NCBI GenBank assembly: GCA_001792895.1
Contig: MARA01000052.1
Span: forward strand, 62,001-126,000
DNA: 64,000 nucleotides
DNA from: Lentinus brumalis
Taxonomy: Eukaryota; Basidiomycota; Agaricomycetes; Polyporales; Polyporaceae
Direction of reading: 5' to 3'
In this document: one piece after another, positions 1 to 10,469 of the stretch
Layout of the letters: each line of letters opens with the position of its first letter
How positions within the stretch are numbered: position 1 is the stretch's first letter
Made by a program: the position numbers and the translations under genes
Notes under the pieces: model-generated
Told to the model about the DNA's origin: nothing
Seen by the model: only the letters and a program-made list of their open reading frames with translations
The model's database searches: none

Positions 1-440
1 GTCCCTCATTGTCCCGAGGGAGACCCCTGATGAATAGGCTGAGGTAGGCCTTGAGTACAGCAGTCCGGTCCCAAACATCATCCAATACCCAGATTCCCTG
101 CCGGACCATCATCATCTCCATTCAGAGATGCTGCATCTCATCGCCCTGACCTCTGCCATTTCTGTACAGAGCACATCCATTTCCTCCTGGAACCTCTGCA
201 TCGCCATCCAACATCTCGACAACTTGTTGATATGCATCATACCTGTCTTTCTCCTGCCTCTATCCCTCTTCTCTCAACCTCTTGGCCACTCTGCCGAGCT
301 GTTGTTGACCAGGAGCGAGTCATACCAAACTCCGTCGCACCCTAGTGAGTTGTACCAAACCTCAGCAAAGCCTAGCAAGTTGTACAGAGCAACCTTAACT
401 GGTCACCATCTGTTGCACTTGTATTGTAAAATGAACTGGT
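1..440. other. Unassigned AT-balanced sequence, weak coding-like stretch on minus strand
   Basis: No conserved gene is recognisable. Read on the minus strand, roughly 130-300 gives charged, helix-like peptide with a stop inside, which could be the remnant of a coiled-coil protein. The forward 104-residue open frame is low in complexity and looks like chance. I treat the segment as decayed repeat or intergenic DNA. Confidence 0.3.
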
Positions 441-820
441 AATTAACCTGTGGTCTTTTGCAAAATGAACCAGTAGTTCGACAATGTAGAGTATTGCAAA
501 GCCCTCCAGGGCCTCTGGGAGGCTGCCAGATATGGCTGCTGACCTAATAGACAGCCCGGAGGGGCATTTTTTTTTGCTGTTGCGGACATTCCGACATTAG
601 CAGCACAGCCCTATGCCTCCACAACACCTCCTTCCATCAATCCTCAGCTATTTCAACCCTCCCAATGCTTTCCCAGTAATTCAGATACCCAATATGGTCA
701 GTGGGTCACCTGTGGCTGCCTCTGGGACCCTCATTTTGACCATAGTGCCATGAGTAGGTCCGTCGGATGCGCACTATTAATGCGCATCCGTCAATACCTT
801 GAACATAGGAATATGGTAAG
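440..820 (+). repeat. Left arm of a ~380 bp inverted repeat pair
   Basis: This stretch matches the reverse complement of 2965-3350. Shared blocks include the sequence around AACTGGTAATT, the AAATGAACCAGTAGTT block, the GCCTCTGGGAGGCTGCC block and a terminal hairpin with a GGATGCGCA / TGCGCATCC stem at about 768-790. Both copies end in the same hairpin, so they are probably two copies of one short interspersed element in opposite orientation and not arms of a single element. No coding capacity is visible. Confidence 0.7.
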
Positions 821-829
821 CAACCCCAT

Positions 830-1826
830 CTGTATCGTCAAAACTGCTAATCTTGCACCCTTCCAGCATGGTATGCTATAATGCAGGCCCCAGCCACCAA
901 ACAGACACGCTCATAGGACCACTGGATTGCGCCAGGCTGCGCGGATTTAATGGTACCCTGCGCAAGTCCGATCAAGGAGGTCGGCCAATGTCCTCCTCCT
1001 GCCTCTCTGAGCAGATGCAGGCCCTGGAGACCTCCCTGAACTACATGTAGGGCTTCCAGAAAGTGTACACAGGTACTCAGACTTATAGGGTACCCGTAGG
1101 TACTTTTGGACGGTATCACAGTCCTTATAGGTCGGAACTGCTATCTTCTACTTGGATAAGCATATACTGCTGTTTGATTAGATATCGAGACTCCCAGAGC
1201 AGGTATTGGCAAACAGACTTTTGCCCTGTGCACCAGAAGATGACTAGCACCTGCCTGGTAAATTGCATCCTTGTCGGACAATGTGAACATCCTACAATGC
1301 CTTATCTATGTTAGCAAAATTCGCTTCATTGTACCTTCTAGGACAGCAACAGACAGCTCAGCAGTTAACAGGTTGAACAGTTGACATACTCTCATGCTTC
1401 TCATACAATATCTAGGGGGACCAAATTGGAGAAGGAAGAGCCAGGCCAGCAGGTGGGCCCAGACAGTACTGTGGCCTAGGACCTATAGCAGACTCCGGCA
1501 CTATTGGGCTGCACAGCATGCAGATCTGAGTGTAAATCGGAAGACACATCTTACTTTTTAAGACATGTCTTAATGCTGAATGAACCCAAGCATATCTCCG
1601 TCATTTCTGGTCCGTTCTCCCTCGTTCTAAACACTATGGGCTCGTCTAAATAATGGCTTTCCAAGAACATACTAGTCAAATTTTACAGATGCTATGGGAG
1701 GGCAGTATATTGCTCAGTATATTGAAGCTGATTATGCATTCAAGCAACCCCTACAAGTCTGATAAGCAAACCAAGGGGCTTCCTATATTGTGCAGGTACA
1801 CTGGTAATTAAGGCAAAACTTGGGTG
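830..1826. other. Non-coding, unassigned
   Basis: Short open frames on both strands (for example 1063-1314 plus and 847-1119 minus) overlap and have no recognisable motif. Nothing can be supported here beyond old, diverged non-coding DNA. Confidence 0.3.
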
Positions 1827-2551
1827 AGAGTGGGCCACTACTGGCAAATGACGATTGATGGGTTTCTGTATAAGTAGAGTGTTCTGCTGGCTTTCAATTT
1901 GTGATATACACTCCTTCTACCAGTAAAGGTTGCCAGTAAGTAGTGTTAGCACAGCCACATAGGTGAGATAGTGTGCGTCATCCACAAGTCTAACCTGCAA
2001 TCCATCCTGTTACTATGTTTAAAATGTCATACAATGATGCTTTACCAACTACAGAATGCCAGTAAGTACTGTTGATCTTATTTGTAGCTAAGTTTGTCAT
2101 CAATCTACAGAGCTATGTTACTAGAAGTATAAGTGGTGGTCATTTGCGGAGTTTTCGGAGATATTGAGCGCTTATTTGCGCTTACATAAGCTGGCTGCGC
2201 TGCTGGCCTGGTCGCACCCTCCTGTGCAGCCAGCTCAGTTGCGCAAGCTTTCGGGTTTATCGGATTTTGGGCGCTTAATTTGCGTAACAGTGCAAGTAAT
2301 CCTGGCATAAGTAACTAGAGCTTATGGGGCATTAAGACAGCACTCAATTGGGTAGCCCTAACCCTATGTCAGTGTCTAAGCAGTAAGCATTCGTTGTTAC
2401 ATGTGATGATGTAATAATAAGCCACAACATTAGTGCTTGTAATCTGAGTCCAAATATTATTCCCACGGGGATCGTTTCCCGTTCCAGCGTCTATTGGCGT
2501 ATCTCGACCATAAAGGACACTTTTTTCATTCCTCATCAATCGTAACTTTGC
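1827..2551 (+). repeat. Repeat family E, copy 1 (~720 bp)
   Basis: This is a dispersed repeat matched along its length, in the same orientation, by 33994-34704. A minus-oriented terminal fragment of about 100 bp lies at 22563-22665. Shared landmarks are AGTGGGCCACTACTGGCA at the left end, a GCGCTTACATAAGCTGG block in the middle and TTCCTCATCAATCGTAA at the right end. It contains no plausible protein. The sharp common ends suggest a mobile unit such as a non-autonomous DNA element, but I see neither clear terminal inverted repeats nor a target duplication. Confidence 0.75.
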
Positions 2552-2964
2552 AAGACCAAGTGTGCAGCAATTGTATGATACACCTATGGACAAAACACTA
2601 TACAGTCATATTCACCAGTGTACAACCTACAATATTGTGTACAATCTATGATATCCTTACACAAGCTGCCCAATACTAGTGTACTATGTGTTACATATGC
2701 CTACAAAATTACAGACCTTGAATTTCAGTTCTGAGGGCAGCAGAGAGCCGGCACCTGCTGAGGGAGCGGGAGGAGGGCATCGGCTGCCCTCGTTGATCGC
2801 ACTTGTGTAGAATACCATTAGAGCCAGGCGGACTGTCTCATTCCAGCGGTACCATGGGCCTGGTGAGGCGGTGGCTAGGAACCGAGATATGGTGTATTTT
2901 ATGCTGGAATGCTGCAGAATTAGTGTTTTTGAGGTTGCCAGGTACTTATTGCATTGCTAAGTTC
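2552..2964. other. Non-coding, unassigned
   Basis: Between the family E repeat and the right arm of the inverted pair there is no recognisable gene. The small open frames have no motif. Confidence 0.3.
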
Positions 2965-3350
2965 AAGGTACTGACAGATGCACATTAACAATGCGCATCC
3001 GACGGACCTACTTGCATATGAATTGTCACAGTATTGGCGGCACTATGGCTGAACCAAGGGTCCCAGAGGCAGCCAGGCGACTCACTTACCATATTGGGTA
3101 GCTGGATTACCGGAAAAGCGCTGGGAGGGTTGAAATAGCCGAGGGCTGATGGGAGGAGGTGTTGTGGAGGCCCAGGGCTGCGTGCCTGATGCCGGAATGC
3201 CCTTAACAGCAGAAAAGCACCCGCTCCAGGCTGTCTATTAGGTCAGCAGCCATATCTGGCAGCCTCCCAGAGGCCCCGGAGGGCTTTGTGATACATTGTC
3301 AAACTACTGGTTCATTTTGTATTATGTATGCAGGCCAATTACCAGTTTGT
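2965..3350 (-). repeat. Right arm of the ~380 bp inverted repeat pair
   Basis: Reverse-complement match to 440-820, including the terminal hairpin (here one stem is mutated: TGCACATT... against ATGCGCATCC) and the poly-purine block around CCTCCCAGAGGCCCCGG. The two copies have diverged by many transitions, so the duplication is not recent. Confidence 0.7.
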
Positions 3351-3638
3351 TTTCCAAAATCACTACAATAGCTGCTGGACCGGTACCAACGCTGTTTGAC
3401 CTTGATTGACCTCGAGCACCCTGCGTTAATGTGGTTTGACACAGCATCATCCCTTCTTGCTTCATCTCTCGAACCACTTCGAATTGGGTTTACTTCGGTT
3501 TTGACAATCATTGGACGGAGTTTGCCTTCATCATTTCTTCAACCATGCTCTTCATCTTCGGTTTGTTTATCATCGTTCTATTATCTTCAGTTTATTTAGC
3601 ATCGCCCTAACACCCTGCGATCCTTCAACCCTTCATCA
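3351..3638. other. Non-coding, unassigned
   Basis: Lies between the short repeat and the first Copia LTR. No gene or repeat is recognised. Confidence 0.3.
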
Positions 3639-3999
3639 TGTTGAACTTGAAGCTCTATCTCTGGTTCCTGTGATGGCCTCAAGTCCATACTTGCATGCAA
3701 GGATGCTTGCAGTGCACCCTACTAGCGCCTGAATGTGCTGCCTGATGCCTTTCTTCCCCTTTGATATATCGGAGCTTCTTTATGTTTGCCATTTCCCAGG
3801 ATTGAACTTTTGACCTCTGCACTTTTCATGCATTTTTTCTTTTCACTCTTTGTTGATTTTCTTTGATGTTTTTCTGGCTGTGGCTGTTACAACTGCATAG
3901 CTTATGTAACACACAATGTATACAGTGTGTTCCTCGAGCTCTGGGGTCCTTAGACTTCACAGAGCTCGACACAGGCATGTAGATTCGCTTTTGTCAATA

Positions 4000-4247
4000 T
4001 ACTGTACTAAATCACTCAATTCAATATGTCACAGTCACATTTCCACCGAAATATCGAATTTTACCCCCTTGTCATGGGTCACCAGCAAGAGTTTTCAGTG
4101 CTAAAACACATTCCGGGCAGCAGGGCGCTGTCATGCGCCCCATATATAGTAATTTTGGGTGTTACAAACAGGCGCCTCAAATTTTCAAAATGGTTTGAGG
4201 CTGTCATACATCATAGAGAGGTTTGAATTGAGTGATTTGCTACAGTA
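4000..4247. mobile_element. MITE-1 copy a, inserted in Copia LTR
   Basis: 248 bp with terminal inverted repeats of about 25 bp that begin TACTGTA and continue with AAATCACTCAATTCAA. It interrupts the LTR exactly where intact LTRs read CAATATATATTAGAC, which fits insertion at a TA dinucleotide. A TA target and such ends are typical of Tc1/mariner-derived MITEs. There is no coding capacity. A second copy, itself interrupted, is at 46933-47548. Confidence 0.8.
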
Positions 4248-4511
4248 TCAGACTTCACAGAGCTCGACATAGGCCCTTGTGATCGCTCTGAGGCACACTG
4301 CAGCCAACAGGTTATGAGCCCTGCGCTCTGACTGCCTCAAGATGTCCATACCCACCAGTCCATTGCTCTACAGTCATCCCCCGGGCCCCTCTTGTGCCCC
4401 TGTCCTCTGCTTGTCACATTTTTGCTCTGGAACCCCTCTGTTGATCCTTCGTCAATTTCTCCTCCAGTTTTGCTCGAAATCCCTCCATCTTTTTGTTGTC
4501 GCCCCCTCACC

Positions 4512-4943
4512 ATGTCACCCCCTACGCTCTTTCCCAAGCTCACCAATCGCAATTACCAGCAATGGAAGCTCGATATGGAGGCTAGGCTTCACACCTTCAG
4601 TGCCCTGTGCATCGTGAAGGGCAAGGAGACCAGGCCACAGTTCGTGCCGCCTCTAGATACAGGTGAGTGTTGAGAACTTTGTGATTTTGATGGCAGGGTG
4701 GACTTGGCTGCTGGGGAGATTTGGAACTGTATAGAGAGGGAGCAGCAGATGCACCTAGAGTCGATCGGAGACGATCCTGGTGCGATGCGGAGGAAGCTGG
4801 AGGCCGTGTACATGCAGAAATGACCCGGTACACATTTTAACACCTACAACGCCCTCCTATCCCTCTCCAAGTCCGAGGACAAGTCCCTCAGCACCCTCTC
4901 AATGCGAGCCTCGCAGCTCAAGTCCGACATGAAGGCTCTCCGT
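4512..4943 (+). pseudogene. Copia gag, N-terminal fragment
   Basis: The first codons read MSPPTLFPKLTNRNYQQW and continue into LDMEARL, the usual opening of a Copia gag (UBN2-type) protein. The product would be the nucleocapsid part of the retroelement particle. An in-frame TGA near 4672 and further shifts break it. After the conserved LKSDMKALR the sequence diverges from the paralogue at 14390-14930. This copy preserves the gag start that the larger Copia element has lost. Confidence 0.75.
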
Positions 4944-5438
4944 CTGCAGCGCTCGTGGGTTGCAGGTGACACGGTGGCGCAGCACAAAGAGGTTCCAACA
5001 GGAGAGACAGGGCTAATGTCTCAATTGCTAGAACACCAGGGTACATCGCTCTACACTAGTGGGCTTATATACTTGACAAGGGGGTTTGGAGAGGACCGGA
5101 AAGGGGACAGGACATCCGGAATTCTGGGAAGGGGATGAGAAAGGGATACCTAAACAAGAGCGGTCGGGAAAAGATTGGGTGCGGGGAACACGCCCATTAC
5201 ATATGCCCTCCAGCTATTGTAGTATGATAGTCTAAGTAGTGGTGATCTGAAGAGGAATGGTAAGTCATAGGGAGAACTAAGTCACGGTAGATGTAAGTGA
5301 AGATTTGAAGGGATGGAGTTGAGTAGAGTAAAGCATCAAGTTAGAAGAGCAGAGGGGGAAGGGAAGTCTATCAGTCCAGGTGGGGGTGAGTGCATCTACA
5401 CATCATGATCAAGGACAGGAGAAAGAGCAGGAGCAGGC
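4944..5438. other. Purine-rich non-coding stretch
   Basis: G/A-rich sequence without a recognisable gene. It separates the Copia fragment from the 3' part of the Gypsy element and may be part of the latter's untranslated end, but no LTR edge is visible. Confidence 0.3.
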
Positions 5439-5439
5439 T

Positions 5440-6273
5440 CAGCTCCTACGGTGGGTTCGGCAGACGAAGGACCCGGGATGGGCACCATGGGCAGTGGAGC
5501 AGTACTCACAGTCGAAGGTCTGGGTCGCATAGCGGTGTTGCTCTGACTTTCTGTCCTCTCCTAAGGAGTGGAAGGGGCCACAATAGGGAGAGGAGAAGTG
5601 GTGGTTGGAGTCATGAGCGCGATCTGCGCAGGAGTGGGAGTGCTCGGGTTCGTGTCGGGGAGACTGGTCAACAGGGTGTTGTTCCAGGGATGTCGAAGTT
5701 GTGATGGTGGTCACTCCAGTTGGAGTTGAGGTCATCTGGTCATCTGTGAAAGTGGTGGAGAGGTGCAACGCGAAGCTGAAGAGCGAGCTCACTTTGTCCA
5801 GATCAGGAAGAGCGGTGGTGGAACAAGAGAAACGCGCTGTGTGTGCTTCCATGGCCTCATGATGCGCACGCTTCTCGATGTGCCAGTCACACATGTTCTG
5901 TTCTCAAACGTAGTTCTTTGTGGTGACCTTGACGAGCCCCTTAATGAAACAAAGGAGGTACGCGCTCGCTGGCCAGGTTGAGGACAGCCTGGTTGCTGGT
6001 GAGGGTCACCCATCCAAACTGACACTGGTGGTCTTGTTCCCATAGGTTGCACCATTGTTTGTACGCTGCTGGGATAATGTCCAGGGTGGTGTTGGAGTAC
6101 TGCTGGTGATGAAGGTGGTCATCAAAGTCCTTGAAGGACTCCAGCTGGTCGCAGGAGAACTGGTATGTCCGCTTCGTGACAACATTGGTCACAAGGGCCT
6201 CGCCCGTGGTGAAACTGATGGATATGTGCAGAGGGATCCGATGGGAGCATTTGATTGGACTGGACGTGTTCAT
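5440..6273 (-). pseudogene. Unrecognised C-terminal extension of the Gypsy polyprotein
   Basis: Two overlapping minus frames keep a protein-like composition downstream of the chromodomain-like segment. One includes FTTGEALVTNVVTKRTYQF and a Trp-rich stretch (YKQWCNLWEQ). The other is His/Ser/Thr-rich. I do not recognise a domain. Some basidiomycete Gypsy elements have extra sequence after the chromodomain, and position alone suggests this role. An independent decayed gene is the alternative. Confidence 0.4.
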
Positions 6274-6469
6274 GTGTCAATAATGAGATGGGAGCCAGAG
6301 GGGAGGAAGAGGTGAAAAGAGGACAGGAAGGGAAGGAGGAAGGAGGAAGAGCAGGTGGAGATAGGGTGTGAGGTTGATGAGGAGAGTTGTGCCGGGAGAG
6401 GTGAGACGTTGGTTGGGGGCACCAAGTCTCCTGGCTGATTACATCCAGGTTCTTTGAAGCTTCCTCTAG

Positions 6470-6740
6470 GTCTTGAATATCGGACAGCCCGAAGTCCAGA
6501 ATGCTGACGAAAATCTGAGGGTCGTCAGGCGGCAATCCGGTACTGTCGGGCCAGTTGTCAATCTTGTCGACACCCTGAGCCTCCAGGTACGACTTCAGAG
6601 CCTCAAGGTGAGCCACTTACATATATGGTACCCAGGTGCAATCACCAAACTTCCATACCGCTTCAAACAGTGTGGTCATGCCAGATCCTCAGTGAGACAC
6701 AAATCTATCTATTGCCCATTCATTGTCCTTATTATCTAGC
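6470..6740 (-). pseudogene. Chromodomain-like segment of Gypsy element
   Basis: Minus-strand translation gives NEWAIDRFVSH, a stop, GSGMTTLFEAVWKFGD and then TWVPY, another stop, and VAHLEALKSYLEAQGV. The W-I-D-x-F...W-K-x-G-D...W-V-P-Y pattern matches the diverged chromodomain at the end of fungal chromovirus integrases, which tethers the integration complex to chromatin marks. Two stop codons show it is dead. The assignment rests on pattern memory and not on a profile search. Confidence 0.6.
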
Positions 6741-6874
6741 TCCAAGATGTGTGTGTCTAGACAATCCGGGAAAGATGGTTGTTGTTTGGCTCGTGGACTC
6801 GCAACAACAACATGTGAAATACATTGTGAATGCTGCAATGCTTCAAGAAACTGGGAAGCTTGAGCTTGAATGGG

Positions 6875-7760
6875 TTATTGCCATAGTCTCACAGGATTCA
6901 GTAAGGCCCGATGTACTTGGGTGCAAGCCTTTGTGCTAATAGGATTGTTCTTGGTTGATACGTACACAAGGTCGCCTTCAGCAAATGGCGCAGGTCGACG
7001 CCAACAATTGGCATCTCGGGTCTGCTTGACTCGGGCGGCGATCAGGCTATCATGAGCCGCCATGATAGCGGATTTGACCGTTTGCGCATAAGGCTCTTAC
7101 ACCTGGATATTCATCCGCCGCAGCATGGTCCCAGATCATCGGTTGTGGCATGTGGCCAGTATTCAGAAAGAAAGGCGCTTATCCTGTACTTTCTGATCTT
7201 GCCATGTTGATAGCAAATTCAATAGCGGGCAGCTTACTGACCCAATTCTTTTTAGTCCCGATGCACTGCCACAACATCTGCAAGACCGTACAATTGGCTT
7301 GCTCCGTCCGTCCATCAGACTCGGGATGGCATGCACTAGACATCCGGAGTTCTGTCCCTATGAGCTTATGCAGGTGCGACCAGAATGTGCTAGTGAACAG
7401 AACATCTCGGTCACTGACTATTGCTTTAGGCAGATCATGATGCTTGTATACTTCAGCAAAGACAAGCTCCGCCATGTTATGTGCCTTGTAGTCCATACAG
7501 CTGGGAATCAAGTGCATCATTCCGGTTAGGAGATCGATCACTGTTGTTATGGCGTCAAATGATCCATTGTGATTCCTTGACTCCAGTTGTGGCCCTACAA
7601 AGTCAATCCCAATAGCTTCATATGGAGTACTAGGTACTGAGAGAGGATTGAGCAGCCTGTAAGGTTTCTGATTCATGGGCTTGCTTCTCTGCAGGTCATG
7701 CAGGTCACGCAAGTGTCGCAGTAGTTCTGGATGTCTGGGAGAAGTGTCTTCCACCAGACA
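6875..7760 (-). pseudogene. Gypsy integrase (zinc-binding, catalytic core, C-terminal part)
   Basis: The minus strand shows the end of an HHCC zinc motif (YCDTCVTC near 7715), a frameshift, then a catalytic core with GIDFVGP (first acidic residue), IVSDRDVLF (second) and HPESDGRTEQ (third, E). This is the DDE core that joins retroelement cDNA to the host genome. A further shift leads to the C-terminal piece DSLIAARVKQTRDANCWRR...FAEGDLVYVST at 6875-7063. The three catalytic acids are still readable although the frame is broken. Confidence 0.85.
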
Positions 7761-8429
7761 TAATCATGCAATAGGGTCAACATCTTGTGGGGGGGGGCTA
7801 AGTGAGAAGTGAGCCAAGAGAGAATGAGCATGCGAGATTACAATCTCACGCACATTGCATCCTTTGACTATGATGTTCGGGATGCAGAGCAGAATGTGTC
7901 CGTATTCCTGAAGCATCATGAGTCCGTCTTCAAGGACGAAGTTCCGAAACTGTTTTGGCTTTGTGAGTATTTCGCTGAAGAAGGGATCTTCACCATATCG
8001 GCCTCTAATCCCTTTCTGCAGGTGTATTCTGTCGTTGGAGCTTGCTATGTGGTGGAGTAGAGGCTCAATTGTAGATTCTGGGGACGGAGACTCGCCCTCC
8101 AGGTCTCCTCTGCTTGAGCCTCAGCAGCGGGCTCCAGTACTGGCAATGCTTCCGGCAGCAGTGGCCGTTGCGTATGCTTCTGGCAGCGGTGGCCATTGCG
8201 TACACTTATGGGCTGATACGCTGGGTCGAGCAGGTTGTCTGGAGCACTCCGCAGTGAGGGTGATCTCATCAGGAGCTCGGGAGGATCAGAGGAGCAGCCC
8301 GCGGCTGTGGAGCCTTTCGCAGCCTTCGTGGACGCCTCTCTGGTTTGGCAGCAGCAATGACTAGTTCTGTTGCTGCATGGCCTCAAGGTCGACCAGTACT
8401 GGTACAGAGATGGCGTGAGATTTGAGTGC

Positions 8430-8900
8430 AGTAACCAATGCGTTGTAATCATGAAGCATCGTGTATTCTGATGCTGCACGAACCGAACCGTTCCCGGTGC
8501 ATCGTTGGAGTAGATGCCAGACAGAGCATCGGCGAGCATGTTCTCGACACCCGGTACATGTTCAACCCTAAAATCGAACTCAGATATACGTTCTAACCAC
8601 CTGGCTTGACGCCCGGACAGGTTGCGCTGGTTGAGGAGGTGTACGAGACCTTTATGGTCAGTATGCCGTTGCATCGCTTCAACACCTGCTAACATTTCTA
8701 TTTCATGCACAGGATAATTCATTTGCACAGCAGTCAGTTTTGCCGCAAAGAAGGCAGCCATGCGGCCCTTTCGGAAGTCGTCTCCTTGTGTGACAACGTC
8801 GTCCACACCATGAGATCCATCCATAACCAACCATATGGGAGATGCTCCTGGAGAGTAGTCCAGCGGTGTGCGGTGATGTTTGCAGTGAGTGTGCAGCTGC
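8430..8900 (-). pseudogene. Gypsy RNase H fragment
   Basis: Minus-strand translation keeps YPVHEIEMLAGVEAMQRH, TDHKGLVHLLNQ, LSGRQARWLERISEFDF and VEHVPGVENMLADALS, which are the usual RNase H and connection motifs of Ty3/Gypsy polyproteins (E, D and D/H positions). The enzyme would degrade the RNA strand during reverse transcription. The frame decays beyond position 8480, and its upstream junction to the reverse transcriptase is interrupted by the inserted short repeat. Confidence 0.85.
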
Positions 8901-8904
8901 TGTT

Positions 8905-9226
8905 GTAGTTCTATTGCAATAGAGACCAGTAAATAGCCTACACGCTATTGCAATATGTACTGGCTCCTGTGTACAGCCACCCCGGAGGCTCCGGGAGCCA
9001 CCATATTCTGCCTAATTAGGCAGCTGAGCTAATCACCAGCCCGGAGGCCTCCTTCTTGGACGTTTTTTTGGCCCATAGTGGCTGTGCTATACCAACCTCC
9101 CGGCGCTTTTTCGTGTTTTCTGGCCCAATATGGCAACTTACTGATGATGCCTCTGCAGTGAATGTTCCTGCCACCTTATTACCTTCAGTTCTTATCCGTT
9201 TTACATGAAAGTAGGTGCAATGGATT
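8905..9226 (-). repeat. Short repeat family R, copy 1, inserted in Gypsy pol
   Basis: About 320 bp. One of four dispersed copies; the others are 33648-33985 plus, 44140-44508 minus and 45540-45902 plus. Ends are CTATTGCAATAG (a 12-bp palindrome) on one side and TTTTACATGAAAGTAGG plus GCATTGGATTC-like sequence on the other. The middle contains a GC-rich block with CCGGGAGCC and the palindromic CTAATTAG region. No protein and no tRNA boxes were seen. It splits reverse transcriptase from RNase H of the Gypsy element, which shows it was mobile. Confidence 0.75.
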
Positions 9227-9660
9227 CACATCAAGATTCCCATCGGAATTTTCGAAGCAGCTCCTTTGTTGTTAGTACCTTCCAGTTGAGCACACAGTCA
9301 ACCTTGTCCAGGTCCATCCGGATGCCGTCATTGTCGACAATGCGACCAAGGACCTTCATCTCTCGGCATAGGAACTTCAGTTCACTAGCACTCAGGTATA
9401 GTGTTCCTGTTTCAGTATGTCAATGACTACCTTGACGTGTCTGATATGATCTTGCAGACTATCTGAGTAGATTGCTCCGATGTATGGGCCAAAGATGTAA
9501 TTCATCAAGCTCTGGTACTTGTCGTTACAGTCCCCTGCTGTAGTACGAGGCTAACTATATGTCCGTCTGGTGTCGTCATAGCGGTCTGATCGATGTGCTC
9601 AGGCTCGATGCAAATTTGTTTCGGATGATGAGCAATCTGTCGGAGGATGCCTTCCATGTC
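9227..9660 (-). pseudogene. Gypsy reverse transcriptase fragment lacking the YxDD box
   Basis: The minus strand reads AMTTPDGHIVSLVLQQGDCN, then SLMNYIFGPYIGA directly followed by IYSDSLQDHIRHVKVVIDIL and FLCREMKVLGRIVD. In intact relatives the segment between PYIG and YSDS carries the catalytic YLDD residues. Here it is missing, so the enzyme could not be active even without the other frame breaks. Confidence 0.8.
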
Positions 9661-9859
9661 TGGCAAAGGGTGAGGTTACTTTCCGAGTGTTTGCGTTGCA
9701 CTCACGTACATCACATACCACTCACAGCTTACAGGATTCTTCCCGGCGCCCGCTTTTGTAAGCAGAAGCATAGGCGACATGTTCAGGGCAGTTGTCATGC
9801 ACCAGCGGCCGGACACTGTGTACGCATCGCACTTCTCGTTCCAGGCACTGTGCAATACA
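9661..9859. other. Unassigned junction between Gypsy and Copia pieces
   Basis: No recognisable coding motif. It lies between the start of the Gypsy reverse transcriptase remnant and a Copia fragment. Confidence 0.3.
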
Positions 9860-10043
9860 TTGTGACAACAGGAGGGCTCGAATCGACACCCACTTCGGAG
9901 TAGGGGCAAGGGCGCTGCGAGAAGCCTTTTGCGACAAGGCGACCCTTGTACCGCTCAATCGAGCCGTCAGCATTGCGCTTGACCCGGAAGACCCACCGAG
10001 AACCAATGGCCTTGCGTCCGGGAGGCAGCTGACAAGCTGGAAC
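9860..10043 (-). pseudogene. Copia reverse transcriptase fragment outside the main element
   Basis: Nearly matches 11735-11915 of the main Copia element, with a deletion around the conserved [11 protein letters not shown] motif. It retains the codons for [18 protein letters not shown] and ERYKG. Its similarity stops exactly where the 3' LTR of the main element begins at 10044. This is what is expected if the main element, or a recombinant of it, landed in an older relative. Confidence 0.75.
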
Positions 10044-10469
10044 TGTTGGCTGCAGTGTGCCTCAGAGCGATCACAATGGCCTATGTCGAGCTCTGTGAAG
10101 TCTAATATATATTGACAAAAGCGAATCTACACACCTATGTCGAGCTCTGTGAAGTCTAAGGACCCCAGAGCTCGACGAGCGCGCTGTCTACGGTGCGTGT
10201 TACATAAGCTATACAGTTGTAACAGCCACAGCCAGAAAAGCACCAAAGAAAATCAACAAAGAGCGAAAAGAAAAATGCATGAAAAGTGCACAGGTCAACA
10301 GTTCAATCCTGGGAAATGGAAAACATAAAGAAGCACTGATATATCGAAAAGGAGGGACAGTGTCAGCTAGCGCTTTGGGGTGCTAGTAGGGTGCACTGCA
10401 TGCGTCCTTGCGTGCAAGTATGGACTTGACGCCGTCACAGGAACCGGAGATAGAGCTCCGAGTTCAACA
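10044..10469 (-). repeat. 3' LTR of the main Copia element
   Basis: 426 bp with TGTTG...CAACA ends (minus orientation). It is the same family as 17553-17978 and 21968-22390. The U3 part carries a TATA-like GATATATCGG and the RNA end probably lies near the ATTTTTCTTTTCGC region. A polypurine tract directly precedes it, which proves it is a genuine 3' LTR. Confidence 0.9.

Larger units (their letters stand above)
3639..4943 (+). mobile_element. Copia-family 5' fragment (LTR, leader, start of gag), copy 1
   Basis: Begins with TGTTGAAC and its LTR ends in CCAACA at 4309. It is the same LTR family as 10044-10469, 17553-17978 and 21968-22390, but is enlarged by a MITE at 4000-4247. After the LTR come GGTTATGAGCCCTG, which may be a primer-binding site, and a ~200 bp leader. 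A gag ATG at 4512 follows. Similarity to the gag at 14390-14930 stops abruptly near 4943 and no pol follows, so the element is a 5' remnant. Confidence 0.8.
5440..9660 (-). mobile_element. Degenerate Ty3/Gypsy (chromovirus-like) pol remnant
   Basis: Read right to left, the order is reverse transcriptase, RNase H, integrase and a chromodomain-like C-terminus, which is the Ty3/Gypsy order and not the Copia order. The frame changes many times and contains stops, and no gag, protease or flanking LTRs could be found. A short repeat (about 8905-9226) is inserted between reverse transcriptase and RNase H. The element looks old: many expected CGN arginine codons read TGN or CAN. Confidence 0.8.
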
